From Zizania palustris (taxonomy: Eukaryota; Streptophyta; Magnoliopsida; Poales; Poaceae), in assembly GCA_019279435.1 (NCBI GenBank), contig JAAALK010000080.1, forward strand, positions 28,116,778 through 28,180,777: DNA of 64,000 nt, given 5' to 3'. A program made the position numbers and the translations under genes. A model generated the notes under the pieces. The model was given only the letters and a program-made list of their open reading frames with translations, was not told the origin of the DNA and did no database searches. This document shows positions 12,296 to 26,251 of the stretch, in pieces. Numbering within the stretch: position 1 is the first letter of the stretch; every line of letters starts with the position of its first letter.

Positions 12296-12538
12296 GGACC
12301 TGTTTGAGGGAGCTTCTGACAACTACAATTACGTTTAAAATCTAAAGCTGAAACAAACGGGTTCAGATTCTAGCTCAGATTGTAAGAATTAGTAGGTGCG
12401 GAATCTGAAAATGAACTAGAATCTAAAAGCTAAAAAATATCAGCTTTTTTAGATTCTTATCAGTTAGATACTATTCAGCTACTCAGACTAGCAAGCTACT
12501 GAGAATCTCTAGCTACCGAAAGCTCCCCAAACAAACCC
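12296..12538. mobile_element. MITE related to the one at 9755
   Basis: A 243-bp element has imperfect terminal inverted repeats (left GGACCTGTTTGAGGGAGCTT, right AAGCTCCCCAAACAAACCC) flanked by ATA on both sides. The ends and the internal AGAATCT and CTAGC motifs resemble the element at 9755-10045, so the two are diverged members of one family. Confidence 0.7.
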
Positions 12539-12541
12539 ATA

Positions 12542-13635
12542 GGCGTTGTGATTTGAGATTCTTTCTCTCTCTACATTCAACTATCTATCTACACTTTTCA
12601 AGTTCTCATTGCATAATGTCTTTCCCTTGTGCACAAAACCATCGATTAGGGCCTGTTTGAGAGCCCACAATCCCGACCCATTCCCTGGGGATGGGCCGGG
12701 AGTGAGGCTATTATATTGAGGGCTCCCAAAATTACAATACAACACAAAATTGTTAGTAGGGTTAAAATACTCTAAAATGAAGCAGATGTGTGAGGACCGA
12801 GTGCTTGCGCTATTGCTCTATTGTGGGATGGATCTGCCAAATTTAAAGCTTTAAATAGTGTTGATTTTTAATTTCCTGAAAAACAGAACCCTTCAAAATT
12901 TCTTATAAAATTCAAAAATTCATTTCAAAACACTTCAAAAATTCGTAGAAAAAAAGAAAATTCATTTTAACTCCAATATTATAGCGTATAAGTTTCAAAT
13001 TTTAGATGCTTAAAATTTTAAGACCTATAACGTGTTTCATTCCGGTGCCTCCAAATCGTAGGTACAACCCCGTTCCTGCATCATAGCCATTGCATCTTAG
13101 GATTTCATGGTTGGAAATGTGTATTATCCCATGCATCATGCATGCATGCATGTTGTGAGGCACCTCACTTACAATGAACTTGTGAAACAAATATGTATGC
13201 AGCATCTCCATGGTTACGACACCTGTTTTGCCGTATCGGTAACACGTAGGTATTGATAGTTTGATACACAGCAGGCAATGATATATTAACAATTACACCT
13301 CCAATCAATGATATATTAACAAGTAACAATCATGAATTCCTATGTTACACCTCCAATCAATGACAAGGGCATATGATCCCTGAAGCACAAGACAATAGTT
13401 TTTTTTGGGTGTTTCTTTACCTATAACCTAACATCATACATACATACCATCACAGTCTATACTATCCACTATCCACTATCCACTATCCATTCTACCATAG
13501 ATTACAACAATATACAGAATTCCATCTGCAGACATCACTACGAACCTGATCAAATTCCATCTGCAGATGTCACTATCAAGTATCAACCTGACCAATTAAC
13601 GCGGAGAGATGAAGGGTTCTGGCTTACAGAAGTAC
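12542..13635. other. Intergenic DNA and 3' flank of the CtpA gene
   Basis: A GGGCCTGTTTGAGAGCCC block near 12650 looks like a lone end of another CCTGTTTG-type MITE. Short direct repeats are present: CATGCATG near 13140, a CTATCCACTATC run near 13460, and a duplicated AATGATATATTAACAA near 13277 and 13308. The last part before 13635 is presumably the CtpA 3' UTR. Confidence 0.4.
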
Positions 13636-16600
13636 CTATGAAGCAGACCCCCTAGATTGCTGAATTTCCAGGGCTTGCTCTGCCACCATGATACATGAAT
13701 CCATCTCCAGATCTGTTGCTTTGTTGTTTTCTCTCAGTGAAGGAGCTCTGGGCAAAGATAGCATTTCAGGGGTGCATTGTATGTCAGGTTGGATGCCTAC
13801 TTGGTCGATTTCATGCAGCGCTGGAGAGAGGTACTTCGCAACCGTGATAAACAGAGCAGAGCCATCATCTAATTCAGTGACACTCTGTGACAGGGAATGT
13901 TAAGGACCGGGTTTAGTTTGAAATGTAAATGTTCGCGAACGCGAAGGGCGCAAAAAAAAAACAAAATGTAGAATGCGCATATAGAGAAATTGTCCATGCC
14001 TGTATTTTTCCTTTACCGAAAGTTTTGTGGCCAACCAAAATAGCACGGCCATTGTCATGTAATGCTCCTGCCAAGATTTCACTTGCACTTGCACTTCCTT
14101 CATTGACCTATGTGTTTACAAGCACAAACACAATAGTATAAGAGCAGGTCTAATGTCAATTAAATAAAAAAAATTCAATTGGTAGACAAACATCTGTGCC
14201 GTGAGAATAATGCGGCAGAAACAAATATCCATGGCATCGCTTTCCAAAATATAAAAGACTGAAACTTGTTGTATTTGTTAGTCATGTTTAAATTTGCACT
14301 TTTAAGAACAATTTCGTTACATGACAAACATGTTACTGGTATTGCAATTCCATGGTCATTCTTTTTTATATGGAAGAAATAAAATAACATGATTGAAAAA
14401 TAAAGTGAACATGAAGATCCACTTGTTCTTTCCAGGAAAAAACAAGTGAACAATGTGAATAATATGAATAGTCTTGCAAAAAAGGTAATAAAAAATATGG
14501 TTAGCACAACAGAAATACGATTGTAAAGGAAAAGCTGTGCCTATAAAGAATAAAAATAAAAATAAATACATAACAAAACACATGATGCATATCAGATGAA
14601 CAGAATTGAAACTCACAAGTACCACAAGAGGATCATTTGTTAAAGAATGGCCTTGGACCATATTTATTGGTAGCACATTTCCTTCACGGTCAACAGTGTT
14701 GACAAGAGTTTCATCTCCATCTAACCATATTTGAGCCACATCAAGACCTGCTTTCACTAAACCACCCTGTAGCAAAATAACAAGATCAATGGAAGAAAAT
14801 ATTTTTTGTCAAAGTTGTGAAGATTGATTGTGAGCAAAATAGACTAACAGGGTTATTCCGCAGGTCTAAAATATATGATTGTACTCCCTCATCCTCCATC
14901 CTTTTAATGGCACTTTCCATTTCAGCTGCAGCAGTCTAGTTTGAAAGGAGGAAGAAACATGATATGAATGACCTAAGTAAATCACACTACGGTACCAATA
15001 ATTTTTCATCTTCAGAAAATTCATTAGTTTTCAAACAAGAAAAATAAATTAGGCACGTTTTGCAACCATATCTTGAAAATAATCAATAATTAAGTGTTGA
15101 AGTTGGAAAATTATCACTCTATATTTTTGGTGGGATCAACACCTTAGCGGTGTCTCATGTATACAACGCAGAAAAAAACAAAACATTTAGATGATCAATC
15201 TTATGGTAGAAGCAATATTGGCATAGAAAATATCTATTGAATGGAATATGATTCCATTTTTCAGTATTACTGACAATTTTGGAATCCTCAAAATACTTGA
15301 ACCATGTCATATAGAAATCAATAAAAGAATTGAGTTCTGTAGTATGGTACTGAGATCAACTTCTCCAACTTTTCTTAGTACCATTAAATTATACTGTAAA
15401 ATTGAGAATCAACATAGAAATATTGGTATTTACCTGAGAAAAGGTAGATAGCCTAACATACCCAGTTTTGCAATCATGGCCATCATCCGAACTATGAGAG
15501 ATTATTGCAGTTGATAGAGGTGAAAGATTGATAACCTCACGAGATAGCTGGACCTTTTGAAAAGAGATGTCATTGTGATTGGATTTTAAAAAAATCATAT
15601 TCTCAAGGGGAAAATAGTTCTCTTCCAGTTAACGTGAATCGTTGTGATTATTATATATGTAAAGCATCTCTATGTGAATTTGACATATCACATAAATGGA
15701 AAAGGCCGTCGTTGCAATTTGTACAGAGAAAGGTTAGGCATTTACCTCCTTTTGTCTTTGTCTACCAATCCTTTCACTTTCAGTGCTCTGGAGATATTGT
15801 GGTGTCGGTTAAAATGAAAAAAACAGTAAAAGAATATGGACATGTTGCTTTTGAATAAAAAACAAAATCATGGAGATATAATCATATGTTATTTAAAACT
15901 CTAACAAGTACATCAAACTGAAGCCAATGCTAGGAACATACATCCAACAGTTTCACTTTCACGATCGTTCCAACACGACCTCTAAGTTTCTGAGCTGCAG
16001 CCTCTCCATCCAACCCAAAAACACTCTTCCCTGCAAAAGCAGAACATACCATGATCATCACCTCTTAGGCATGAAATCAGGTTCCTGAACAACTTTGTTC
16101 CCCACAACGAGGAGAAACTCAAGAAGATCAGAGCATGCAAAGTTAACATACTGTCAATCTCAATCAGTTCTTGATTATGACAGAGTAAGAAGGAGAACTT
16201 GCACATGACACACTTCATTTTTCAAAAGTTTTTTCTGCCTTCAGACACGCACTTAAATCGTGTGGTACATTTCACCCCTGTCAATTTTGAAAAGGTTGGC
16301 TGATAAAAAGAGAAGAGAAAAAACCCAATAGTAAGCCTCTCCTGCTGGTTATCCTCAAAAAAAAGTCTAGCTAACTAGCCTTCATGACCTTATAATTTTA
16401 AAGTTTATTACAGCCTTTGAAAATGTATTACACTTCCTAGTGTTAAAGGTATTGGAACTCTGGAAGGAATCATAAATCAAAACTACAAGGTGAAGTACCT
16501 CTTTAATGGCCATAAAAAGCTCTTAAATTTTGAGATTTCCACCAAAGAATCTTTTTGTACTCTTCTCATCAGTCTGTATTGGGGATAAGGTAATGGAAAA

Positions 16601-17914
16601 TGGACTAACACTGAAGTAACATTGATCATTGTTGTGCGGTGGACATGTAATACAAGAGTTTTGTTTACAGTCCTTGTAGGTAAAGGAGACCGTAAAATCA
16701 TTCGCAATACAAAAGGAGACCTTATTAAGGTGTGCCATGTTCAATTTCACAAAGACATGTTATTACTATAGAAAGTGAGTAAAATACCATCAATCTCAAC
16801 CAGTTCATCGCCTCCGTGTATTCCTGCTCGATCCGCTGGGCCACCCTCAATGCAGTCCATAACAAGCTGCAACAACAGCAGTCATGGAGCTGAAACTACT
16901 CAAAATAGTACGACTATCTCCCTATCTTATATGATCACATCTTACAGCAAAAAAATTCTAACATACCAAGCGTCCAGAGCTATGCTCCCTGTTTATGAAC
17001 ACCCCAACCCCCTGGACATTCCCATCACTTCCAATCCTGAAACTCTGATATTCCTGCAATTCTCACAACCCATAAATCAGACTTATATTGTTAAAATTTA
17101 CAGAGTGCAGGCTCAAGTCAAACAGTGTACACTGTCACTGCAGAATAGGCACAATCCTCACACATGCATACACACCTTCGGGCTGATGATCTTGGTGAAC
17201 GGATCACCGAGTGTTGACAGCATCCCACTGATCTTACCATAGGCGGCATCTGCCGATTTCAGTGGGAACATCTCCACCATGGTCTGCTGCAGTCTCATGT
17301 CCCAGTCTGCATGCCAAGCAGAATCTCACACATTGGTCAGTTCAGTTCAAATTCATCTTCCCAAAATTATGGATTCAAAACGAAGCTCCCAAATTGGGTA
17401 TACCTTGGTGGTTGAAGGTTGGATCCACGAAGGTCTCACGGATCAGCCCCCACGCCTCGACCAGCGTCTTCTGTACCCGGTTCACCTGCAAAGAACAGCA
17501 AGGAGGAGATGAAGAGGGGGGAAATCAACATTTCTTGAAACATGGCGGCGGCGGCAGTGGGACTGTGGGAGATCGGGGACCCACCTCGCGGGCCTTGGAG
17601 ACGGGGAAGGCGACGGTGAGCGACTCGGCCCGCGCCGGCGGCGGGGACAGGGACAGGGACAGGGACTCCGCAGAGAACCCGGTCAGCGACACCACGGCCG
17701 CAGCCGCGATCCCCGCCGCCGCCGTCCCCAGCGCACGGCTGCCGCCGCGCTCCTGTAGCCCGGAGGCCGCGACGACCGGAGTGCGCTCCCTCCTCGTCGT
17801 CCTCTCCGACCGCACCCGGAGCCTGGCCGCCCTCCCGCTCCCGGCGCCAAGAACCGGCCTGGGGAGCCGGCCGGGCAGCGGACGAGCAGTCAGGGAGCAC
17901 TCCACCATATCCAT
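13636..17914 (-). CDS. CTPA: Chloroplast carboxyl-terminal processing peptidase (CtpA family, S41)
   Basis: Twelve exons on the minus strand: 17914-17585, 17485-17404, 17306-17176, 17053-16967, 16866-16788, 16030-15942, 15787-15746, 15553-15434, 14935-14849, 14766-14617, 14107-14000 and 13884-13636. They join in frame to 517 aa. Residues 1-110 form a bipartite targeting region: an Arg/Ser-rich transit part, then a hydrophobic stretch (AAAGIAAAAVVSLTGF) ending PPPARA, a lumenal-type cleavage site. A PDZ domain (about 195-265, GVGVFIN to VKVKL) precedes the S41 core. The catalytic pair is Ser406 in EGSASASEI and Lys431 in TFGKG, the family's usual 25-residue spacing. In plants such enzymes trim the C-terminus of precursor D1 in the thylakoid lumen. 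From recalled sequence it looks closest to the CTPA3 type, so its substrate may differ. An in-frame stop lies just upstream of the chosen ATG. The intron after Gln435 uses a GC donor. Confidence 0.92.
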
Positions 17915-18075
17915 GGACGCAACGACGCAATGCTAGTGCTCTACTGCTCTGCTCCAGCGCGCGGGGAAGCCGGGAAGTCCACAGGAGGAAGGAAGGAGGA
18001 ATCTCTTGGCCGTTTGCTTGCGTTGGGCCGGTGGACAGGAGGAGATCCGTGTGGAGGAATCTTCCTCCCGCGCTT

Positions 18076-18104
18076 CCACGTCTCGGATCCACGTTTGTCC
18101 ACGT
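18076..18104. promoter_or_regulatory. Three CCACGT motifs upstream of CtpA
   Basis: CCACGT occurs three times within 29 bp (18076-18081, 18089-18094, 18099-18104), about 160-190 bp upstream of the CtpA start codon. ACGT-core sites of this kind bind bZIP/bHLH factors and are common in light-responsive promoters. Clustering makes chance less likely, but function is inferred. Confidence 0.4.
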
Positions 18105-18159
18105 ATGTAATGTCCGGGTGGACGAGAGCACACGCCACGCAGGTGAGCCGCGGTTAACT

Positions 18160-21100
18160 CATAGTAGGTATTTCATATCCATAATAATATGAGGTATCAG
18201 TGGAATTCAGAAGAAAGAAGAAATATAGAAGATTGGCTAAATCAAATATAAGTATAATTAAGTTATATATCTTAACACATGTTAAATATAATACATACAT
18301 AATCAAATAAAAATCATATGATTTAATTTGATAGTAAGATGCGTCAATAAGATATGAGTCAACGGGAACAATAAGTTGGTATGACAGATAATAATATGTT
18401 ATATGCTCGTTGTAAGCAGCTACCCCTTGTGTAATACAGAGATGGAGAAGATAGAAATGGAGCAACGAAGTTAATCGACCGTAGCGAGCCGATGTGGCAG
18501 TCCGTGCTCACTTCTCCACCCACCTAGTTTCTCGCACTAGTCGCTCGTCGTAGTGTCGCTTGATACCAGTTCTAAGTTGATGAATTAGGGTAGAAGATGG
18601 GCCAAGACATCAAGTAGATATGTTAACCTGTATTTTACCAAATTTGGTTAGTATGGACTAACTCATCCTGCACATGTGTACTTAGAAGCGGACCCAGTAT
18701 AGGAGCAGTTTCTTACAAAAATTTGAGTATGTATATATGTGTGTGTTTTAATTGGGTTAAAATCTAGCCCAAAAATTTAATAGTTAGTCAAATAACTTAT
18801 TTTTCTAACAAACAAACTTTATTCCTCTTCTCTCATATCTTCCCAAGAGCCAACAAACTGTGCTACGCCACTACGTACCGCTGAAAATATAGTATGTGTT
18901 TATATAATTCTATTATAGTTTTTAGACCTTTTAAATAAGTTCTTTGAAAAAAGTAATTTTTTTACAGACTATGATATACTCTTCTATGATTTGTTATAAA
19001 GGTGTCACAAATTTGTTTATGTGGATTTTATCTCTATGGTAACTATGTGTACCGCCTTAGGCCGATTTTCTTTCTCTACAGTTAGTCATTGTCTTTGTTT
19101 ATCTTCTCCATAAATAATCAATATTGTCATGACTGCTTATCTATTCCGCTATAAAATGGTACATATATATATATAATTTTTTTGGCAAAATTGGAGGGTA
19201 GGCTCTAACCTGGTAGAGCCTACCTGCTGGCTCCACCACTATGAGATATTAAAAAAGAGAATATAGAAAAAGAAAAAAATGTGATAAATGTTATTTTATT
19301 TCTTATAGGCAGTCTATAGCCATATAGACTATTTTTACATATAATGCTATAAAGATTGCTTTCACAATATATATAGACTACTTATATAATAGATTTAATA
19401 TATAAAAACGGGTTATATAGAACATTGTGGATGCCTTTAACCCGTCCACCCGAAAGTTTGAACCGTTACACTGGTTTGTCCATATTATCTTATGGTTTCT
19501 CTTATGGTTTGTCTTTATTTGATAACTCTTAAATTTATAGTGGAGTGTGATGTTAATCAATATAATATCACTATTATTTACCCTCATTTTATCGGAGTTT
19601 CCTCGTAGTTGTGGATTCACGATTTTACCCGTAGATATGTCACATCAAAATTTGTATACATAATTCAATAAAATATTTTTAAATTAAATAAATACTTATT
19701 AAATTTACACGTTGTTCAAAAAACAATGAAAAAATTAGCACTGGTCGGAGAAAGAACGTCGTCTCCTATAGTCCTATTCAAAGATAAGCACCCGCTGGGA
19801 TCGTATAAACGTTCCTCGTTCAGAGAGAGAAATGCATTATATTATCCACTAGGAGGTTCACGTGCACCGTGAAAAATTGAAAAGTAAAAGATTCGATCAA
19901 ATTTTTACTATATTTGCACCTCCACAACACATATTTATGCACCCATAAGAGAAGTACACCCCCTCTAATTTTTGAATTCTCTTTTTAATTTAAAAGAATA
20001 GCTAAATTATAAATCTAATCATAATATATATATATATGTTTGTTTAAGAGCACAAGTGAATAAAGATAAAATATAAACATGCTTGATATAGATTGCAATT
20101 CCACCCTCAAATATTCCAGAAAAACTAAATTAAATTATCCATTTGGGCCATTTTTTTATCGTGTGTTTGCAGAAATTTCAATTGCAATTGATAAAATGAT
20201 GCTAAATGAAGAATAATCGGTGCATTCATAAGCATAGAATAATATGTTAATTCAAAATTTGAGATGGAGAATAAGTTTTGTTCCCTACATTTGAGGGATG
20301 TGGAGAGATAAGTAGAGAATGAGATAGGATAAGGAATAGAATAGGGACCTGTTGGAGTGTAGTTTTTACATTAAATGTCCTAAATTTGATTATAGGAATC
20401 AGATAGGGCATCTCATAGAGATGCTCTTATCAGGGTCGACCAAGGAAGTGGCATGTACCATGTTAAATATGGGAAAATGAAACCTCAGAAAACAATCTCT
20501 TTTCCCATATAGGTGCACATACAGTGACCACTACAGCATACAAAGCCATTGCCACTGGATCAGTGGCTACAATAGAATGTTCTACACCGAAAAACCCAAC
20601 TATTGGCCTAGTGGCTCTGATGACCTTGGCACTAGGTTGATGTTGATGTGAGAAAGAAAATTAACAGGCACTCTAGCACTGCATCTAAATACCATATATT
20701 CTTTACTAGTTGAGTGCTGGTGCATTACAACGAAGAAAAAATTACAATATTAAAATAACATCATGCCACCATGTGTCAATGATAATGAGAAAGATTGTGA
20801 CGGAGGTAGATTCACCATCACTAACTACTTTTAAAGTAGTATAGAAAAATAAACTCAAACCAGTTGCGACATTCCTGCAAGGCCCAAACCCACAATGACC
20901 TCGCGATAGCAGCGGAGGAGGGAGGTGGGTGTAACGCTCTACCTTTATAATCAATAATTAATAGTGAAAACAAAAAAATGGTAATATTTTCTCCGTAATT
21001 GTGATACTCCATAACACAGTCACATACATTTTATAACACATCACAAAAAGATATCAAACTTTAAACTCAAAGTCACACGTTTATATGTCTACTAAATCAA

Positions 21101-24100
21101 CTTATTACTATACACACCACATATTACAAAACATAATTATTTTAAATATGGTTTGATTTATAATTGGGGATGGTGAAGTGATATGTGCCGCTACAAGTTC
21201 CATACCCAAAAAGATGATTCATGGAGCAAACACACTTGAAATAGAATTTAAAAGGGTGAGACAAGCTCAACAAGCAACAATTATGAACATAAATATATTT
21301 TACTATTTCACAAGTTGTTTTACAATTAACCAACTCCATCAAACACAATTTTTCAACATACTTTTATCAACTATAATGGCATTGACTTTCACTCCTCCAA
21401 ATTTTTATATTTTCAATCATCACATGAATATATGAATATCATGAGACAACTCCATTTGTGAGTTTTATGCTATATATACTAGTCTTTCATGCAACTCCAT
21501 GTATCGATACGAGTCACGCACGATGACAATGATCGACCTTTATCACCTTATAAAATGCATATGTGCATGTGAATTGATGTCAATTCTTATATTTTCTTTG
21601 ATGAAATATGATACCAACAAAACAACACAAATGGATATGGATGTACTAAATTCAAAAGCATCATCTCAAGATTAATTAACTTGAGAAAGAAGTAAGACAT
21701 GGATATAAACATAATATGTTAATTTCCTTTATAATGATGATGACAAAGAAAAACTTTGTTTAAGTGCGTTGAGAAGTGCTACCACATGTATAAACACATA
21801 TTTCATATTACACAACCAAAATATAAACAACACAAAAACATTCTTTCTACACTCCTTAACGTCGTTTATATGATGTTATTTGGTATACTCTATAGTAACC
21901 AAGCTTATATTTTCTTAAATGAAACATCATCTTTTCAACAATATATCACTTTGCAAGTAACAAATATTTCTTCTACTAGATCCAAAAAGATAAAAAATGG
22001 CATATCAATCTCTTATAAGCATTTCATCGAACACATGGTGGATATTGAATAAAATTGAGTAGAACTAGTAAATTAACCGTACAAATTGATGGGTAAGCGG
22101 TTAAAAAACTCTAGAATAAGTAGAGTAAGGGATAGAGACGGCCGACAAAACAATAAAGAGGCAAATAATGGATCAATCGGTAATAGCCCCATACAATAAC
22201 CTATGCGACTAAAATAAAAGGAGCAACTGAAGATAAAAATTGTAGCACGAAGATGAGATTGACGGAAATAAAAACCTACGATGGATCGTGAAAATTCAAT
22301 GGTGAGAAGAAACCGACTAGAGGTGTGTCGTTGGAGCAAAAAACTGAAGATAACCAACACAACACGGGAGTGAGCCATGCTCGCAATGCTGGACAATTCT
22401 GGATGGACATCGATCCCTCTAGCCCTCTCTATTCTTTTATAAAAGAAACCAATGGTTGAAATTTGCCTATCCCATTACGATTCATCATATATCTGAAACA
22501 GATGTTTAATACCAAAAATAGAATTGTCTCGATGAGATCTACGTAACCATAGTTCTCAATCAGTCATACGTGCAATGGATCAAAAGGTCAAAATTTTGGG
22601 AATGTGATAATGTTTGGTGATATTTCCTATGATATTATAGTGAGAGGCTGACCCACGAGCACGATAGCCACGGAGGGGGAGGGGAGAGGGAGGCAAGGAG
22701 CATGAGATCTGCCTTCCCTACCTACCTCTAATCTTCTAGTGAGGCGGCTTATTGACGGCTAGGCGCCTCTCAGGAAATTGTTTTTACAAATAATTAGGTG
22801 TTTGTGGACAAAAATTAACTAAAGACTGAATTAAAACAAAATAAACATTATTTTGGTTCTTTAATCTTTGATTTTTATTTTTTTAACTATGTTTTTTGGT
22901 TTTTGTCTGGTTTCTATTGAAAAAACAAAGAAACCAAAGATCTATGCTTAAAGCCTAGTGTTCTTGTCGTTGCGTATGAACAATAATATACTATAGAGGT
23001 ACGGATTTAGATTTGTCAAAGGGGCTATCTGTAGACTAGGCTCAATGGTTATCTCACGAATAGAAAGAGACAAACAATTTTTAGACAGATTCAGATCTCC
23101 CAAAGGATAGTAGCCATAATCCTATGTGTTTGAGTATGATTAGTTTGTAACTCACAACGTATAAGTGCGTTAGTCACAAAAGAACCTTTTAATTCTATAA
23201 AAAGAAAGAGCCCCCATTGTAGGCCTCCCAAGATTTCTTTATATATGATAAAGACCAGGGTTATAAATTATATTTAATGTGTCCTATGACCTAGCCAATT
23301 ATGATGGAAAATGGTTAAATCACAGTCAATAACTCTGGGTGACAACGACTATATTAACCACATAATTATTGAGTTTTAATAGGTGGAATGAGTCTTGATG
23401 ATGTCCGTTCGAGTGCCTGCAATCGAGAAGGACTCCCGAGTGCTGAACTTGGGGAGCCTTTAGATCGCCATCTGCTGGTAGGCTGAATAATGTTGACTAT
23501 TGACTGGTCGTTTTCAATGTTGAGTTTGTTGACCTCTTTCTCTTCTCAATCCTCGTAAATCCACTCGGTAGGTACCACATGATCATATTCCCACTAGTCC
23601 TTACTTCCCATCACCTGCCTCGTTTTGCTACGAGATTACTTTGGTAAAAATCAAAAACCGAAAAATACAAACCTAAATAATTTGTTTTTTTACTAATTTT
23701 ACCTTGTTGGTCAGTGATAGATGGGGCATCAAAGAAAATGCTTTACTAATTTTAACTTCTTGCTACTTACAGTCTATAGAGTATAGGAGTTTGACTTATA
23801 TGCTCTAAACAAACGGGATGCTTTTGGTAGCCTTGTATTAGTAAATGACCTAGGTGAAATTTATTCATGTAAAATTGTCAATTCAATGCATATATAATCT
23901 ATTGCTCAATTTTGAATAAGTGTAGCCTTTGTTCTAGATAGATGTTTAACTTAATGGTGTCCATTAAAATAGTGATATATAAAACAACATTGGAACCGGG
24001 AATTTTATTATGTGCCTTGAAATTAGGCGCGGATTCGTTGGATTTAATTGGACTTGGCCCATTTAATCTATAATTACTAGGCTCATAAATAATGTTATGT

Positions 24101-26100
24101 GGTTAAAAGTGGTTGATACCATATGGGTAGTTTAATATAAATTTTGTTAGTTTTATAAAAACATGTTATAAAATTTAGTAACCACAAAATGTTTAGAATA
24201 TTAACTCGGCACTAGGCCGACTTGCGTGTGTTGCACACCCTATCGGTCCGATAGCCTATGAAAATGTCTCATTAATTTGAATGTATGTAAATTATTGACT
24301 AATGTAAGTAAGTAAAGTAATGTTAGTTTGTATGTTTATTGAAACTATAATGATAAATGAAAAGTAATTACAATAATACGGAAGTTAAAAAGTTAAGGCA
24401 TAGCCTTCATTATTGTCAGACATTCATAGTAACAAAATAATTTATTGCTTCATTGGCATAATCATTATTTACACAGTGAAGACATAATGAAATTTGTCAA
24501 AGATAATTGACATAGAATTCTCAACATATAAAGTATTGTAGGGTGGTTGATGATGTTAGTTAGTCAAATCAATTTGCACATCAGAAGTAAGTGCATGGCA
24601 TGTGGAAGCTATTATAATTACTAAACAAATTTTTGTTGACACTATCGAAGATTGTATGTTATAGAAACATTATGTCACCATTTTAACTTCGCTCAAGGTG
24701 ATTAAACCCTAATAATATATTCAACTCTATCAAATTTGTGTATGTCATTAGAAATTGCAACACAATGTTCATGACTAAAGGATGAGTATACTTTTCTAGT
24801 ATTACATCAAACCAATCAAGCAAGTGTTGACTAAACCCATCAAGGTAATATTGCCTTAAACTAAAGATAATAGCAGTGGTCTCACTCCCATAACACAAAA
24901 CATCCTTCTGTTTGAAGTTTTTTTCTTAAATACATTTCAGAATTTTCATGAGAATAGAAGTGTATACACTATTATAGAACAATACCTTACTCCAAAAGGC
25001 AGGGCATTGAGCAATAGTCACTTCATCACATCATAATATCCTACTTATAGATGCTTGAGACCCTAACAAGCCATTCAAATTGATAACAAACAAACACAAT
25101 CAATCTCTTTAAGACATGAACATTATTACCATCACACCAATTCTGAACCTCAAATTTCACTGTTCAATATACATATGTGCAAGTGTAACTGCTCAAAAGG
25201 ATTTTATGTTGTTTATTGAACCACTTCAAATGTTAAGAACAATTTATAGCATGCCACATCAACCTAAATGCATAATGCGTATCGATCGGACTCCTCTTAT
25301 TTAGTTTTATGAAAAAAATCCGATAGAGTGAAGACATTCTAATGCTCGAGAGGCTCCTTATCATATATTGTAAAGATCTTAAGGGTCAAAGCAAGAGAAA
25401 CTGAGAAGGCTAATTACTTTGGCTCAACTCCCCTATACAGCATTACAAGAGGATTATCAGCAAATCGAGGACAAACTGATGTTAAGTATGAACTAAATAA
25501 CAAATTCAGTTGTTGTGCAATTTGGCACAAGCTGCTCCATAAATTTGGGCACAAGTTGCTCCATAAACTTAACAACAAATGAGGTTGGAGCACATGTTCA
25601 ACCATTTTCACAAAGAAGATGAGTAAATCTAGCTCTAGACCCATCGTCCGATGAAAAAGGGAACATGCCTTCAAATGAACTGCATCAGTGGTTGGATAAT
25701 GACCTTTCTCTATAGCCATGAGCAAACACCAATCATCATCAAAAGCGATATTTTCTTTGCAAGCTTTTTTAAAGGAAAATAATCCAACAAAGGTCACTAA
25801 TGAACTATTTGTTGCTAGGAGAACTTTGGATGAAGAAACAACCGACCAAACATTGGATGGAGACAGGAGCGACAAGCCACGGGTAGGCAGAAGGCGAAAG
25901 GGCGATGAACATTCTATGCCCAACGGTCGAGCGCCAGACATGAGACAACTAAAATATTGATAACAAAATTTATAATACCAAAATTTTAGTAACACATTAT
26001 TTTATAATCATATGATACTTTAATGATAATGATAGATTTTTTTTTTCATTTCGGTAGTAAACCAACATTCTTGGTTTGTCAAATTTTTGTAGCGTGCAGA
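18160..26100. other. 8-kb AT-rich intergenic region
   Basis: No host gene is supported between CtpA and SWEETIE. A short T run followed by a GAGGGTAGGCTCTAACCTGG-type block near 19180-19260 resembles the 3' tail of the LINEs in this window, so it is probably a tiny LINE fragment. The minus-strand frames at 22073-22396 and 24683-24898 show no recognisable family. The rest, about 19.3-24.6 kb, is AT-rich without clear paired repeats that I could delimit. Confidence 0.4.
25414..25995 (-). other. Unidentified 193-codon open frame
   Basis: A minus-strand open frame of 193 codons stands out in AT-rich DNA just upstream of SWEETIE. It contains a Leu-rich C-terminal half (LLIFFVKMVEHVLQPHLLLS and CPNLWSSLCQIAQQLNLLFS) with a near-repeat of LWSNLCPNLWSSLC. 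I do not recognise a family. It could be a fragment of a decayed transposon gene or a chance frame. No splice signals or promoter features were evident. Confidence 0.2.
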
Positions 26101-26251
26101 TTCCGGTAGGTGCGCCTCACGGAACAAAACCGTTTCAACCGTCCCCATGAGCTCGACGCATCGACGAGCCGGACCCAACTCCGACCCCGAAATCACATCA
26201 ACCCACCCGCCCACCCGCCCGCCTAGATCTCGATCGAATCCCACTCTCCCC

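Noticed and set aside
17262..17936. 224-codon plus-strand frame
   Set aside because: Antisense of CtpA exons 1-3; no family resemblance.
17436..18131. 231-codon and other minus-strand frames around CtpA exon 1
   Set aside because: They are alternative frames of the same GC-rich first exon. Only the frame starting at 17914 joins to the conserved downstream exons.
22073..22396. 107-codon minus-strand frame with a hydrophobic start
   Set aside because: The start resembles a signal peptide, but the remainder shows no family, no partner exons and Ser/Phe/Leu-rich chance composition.
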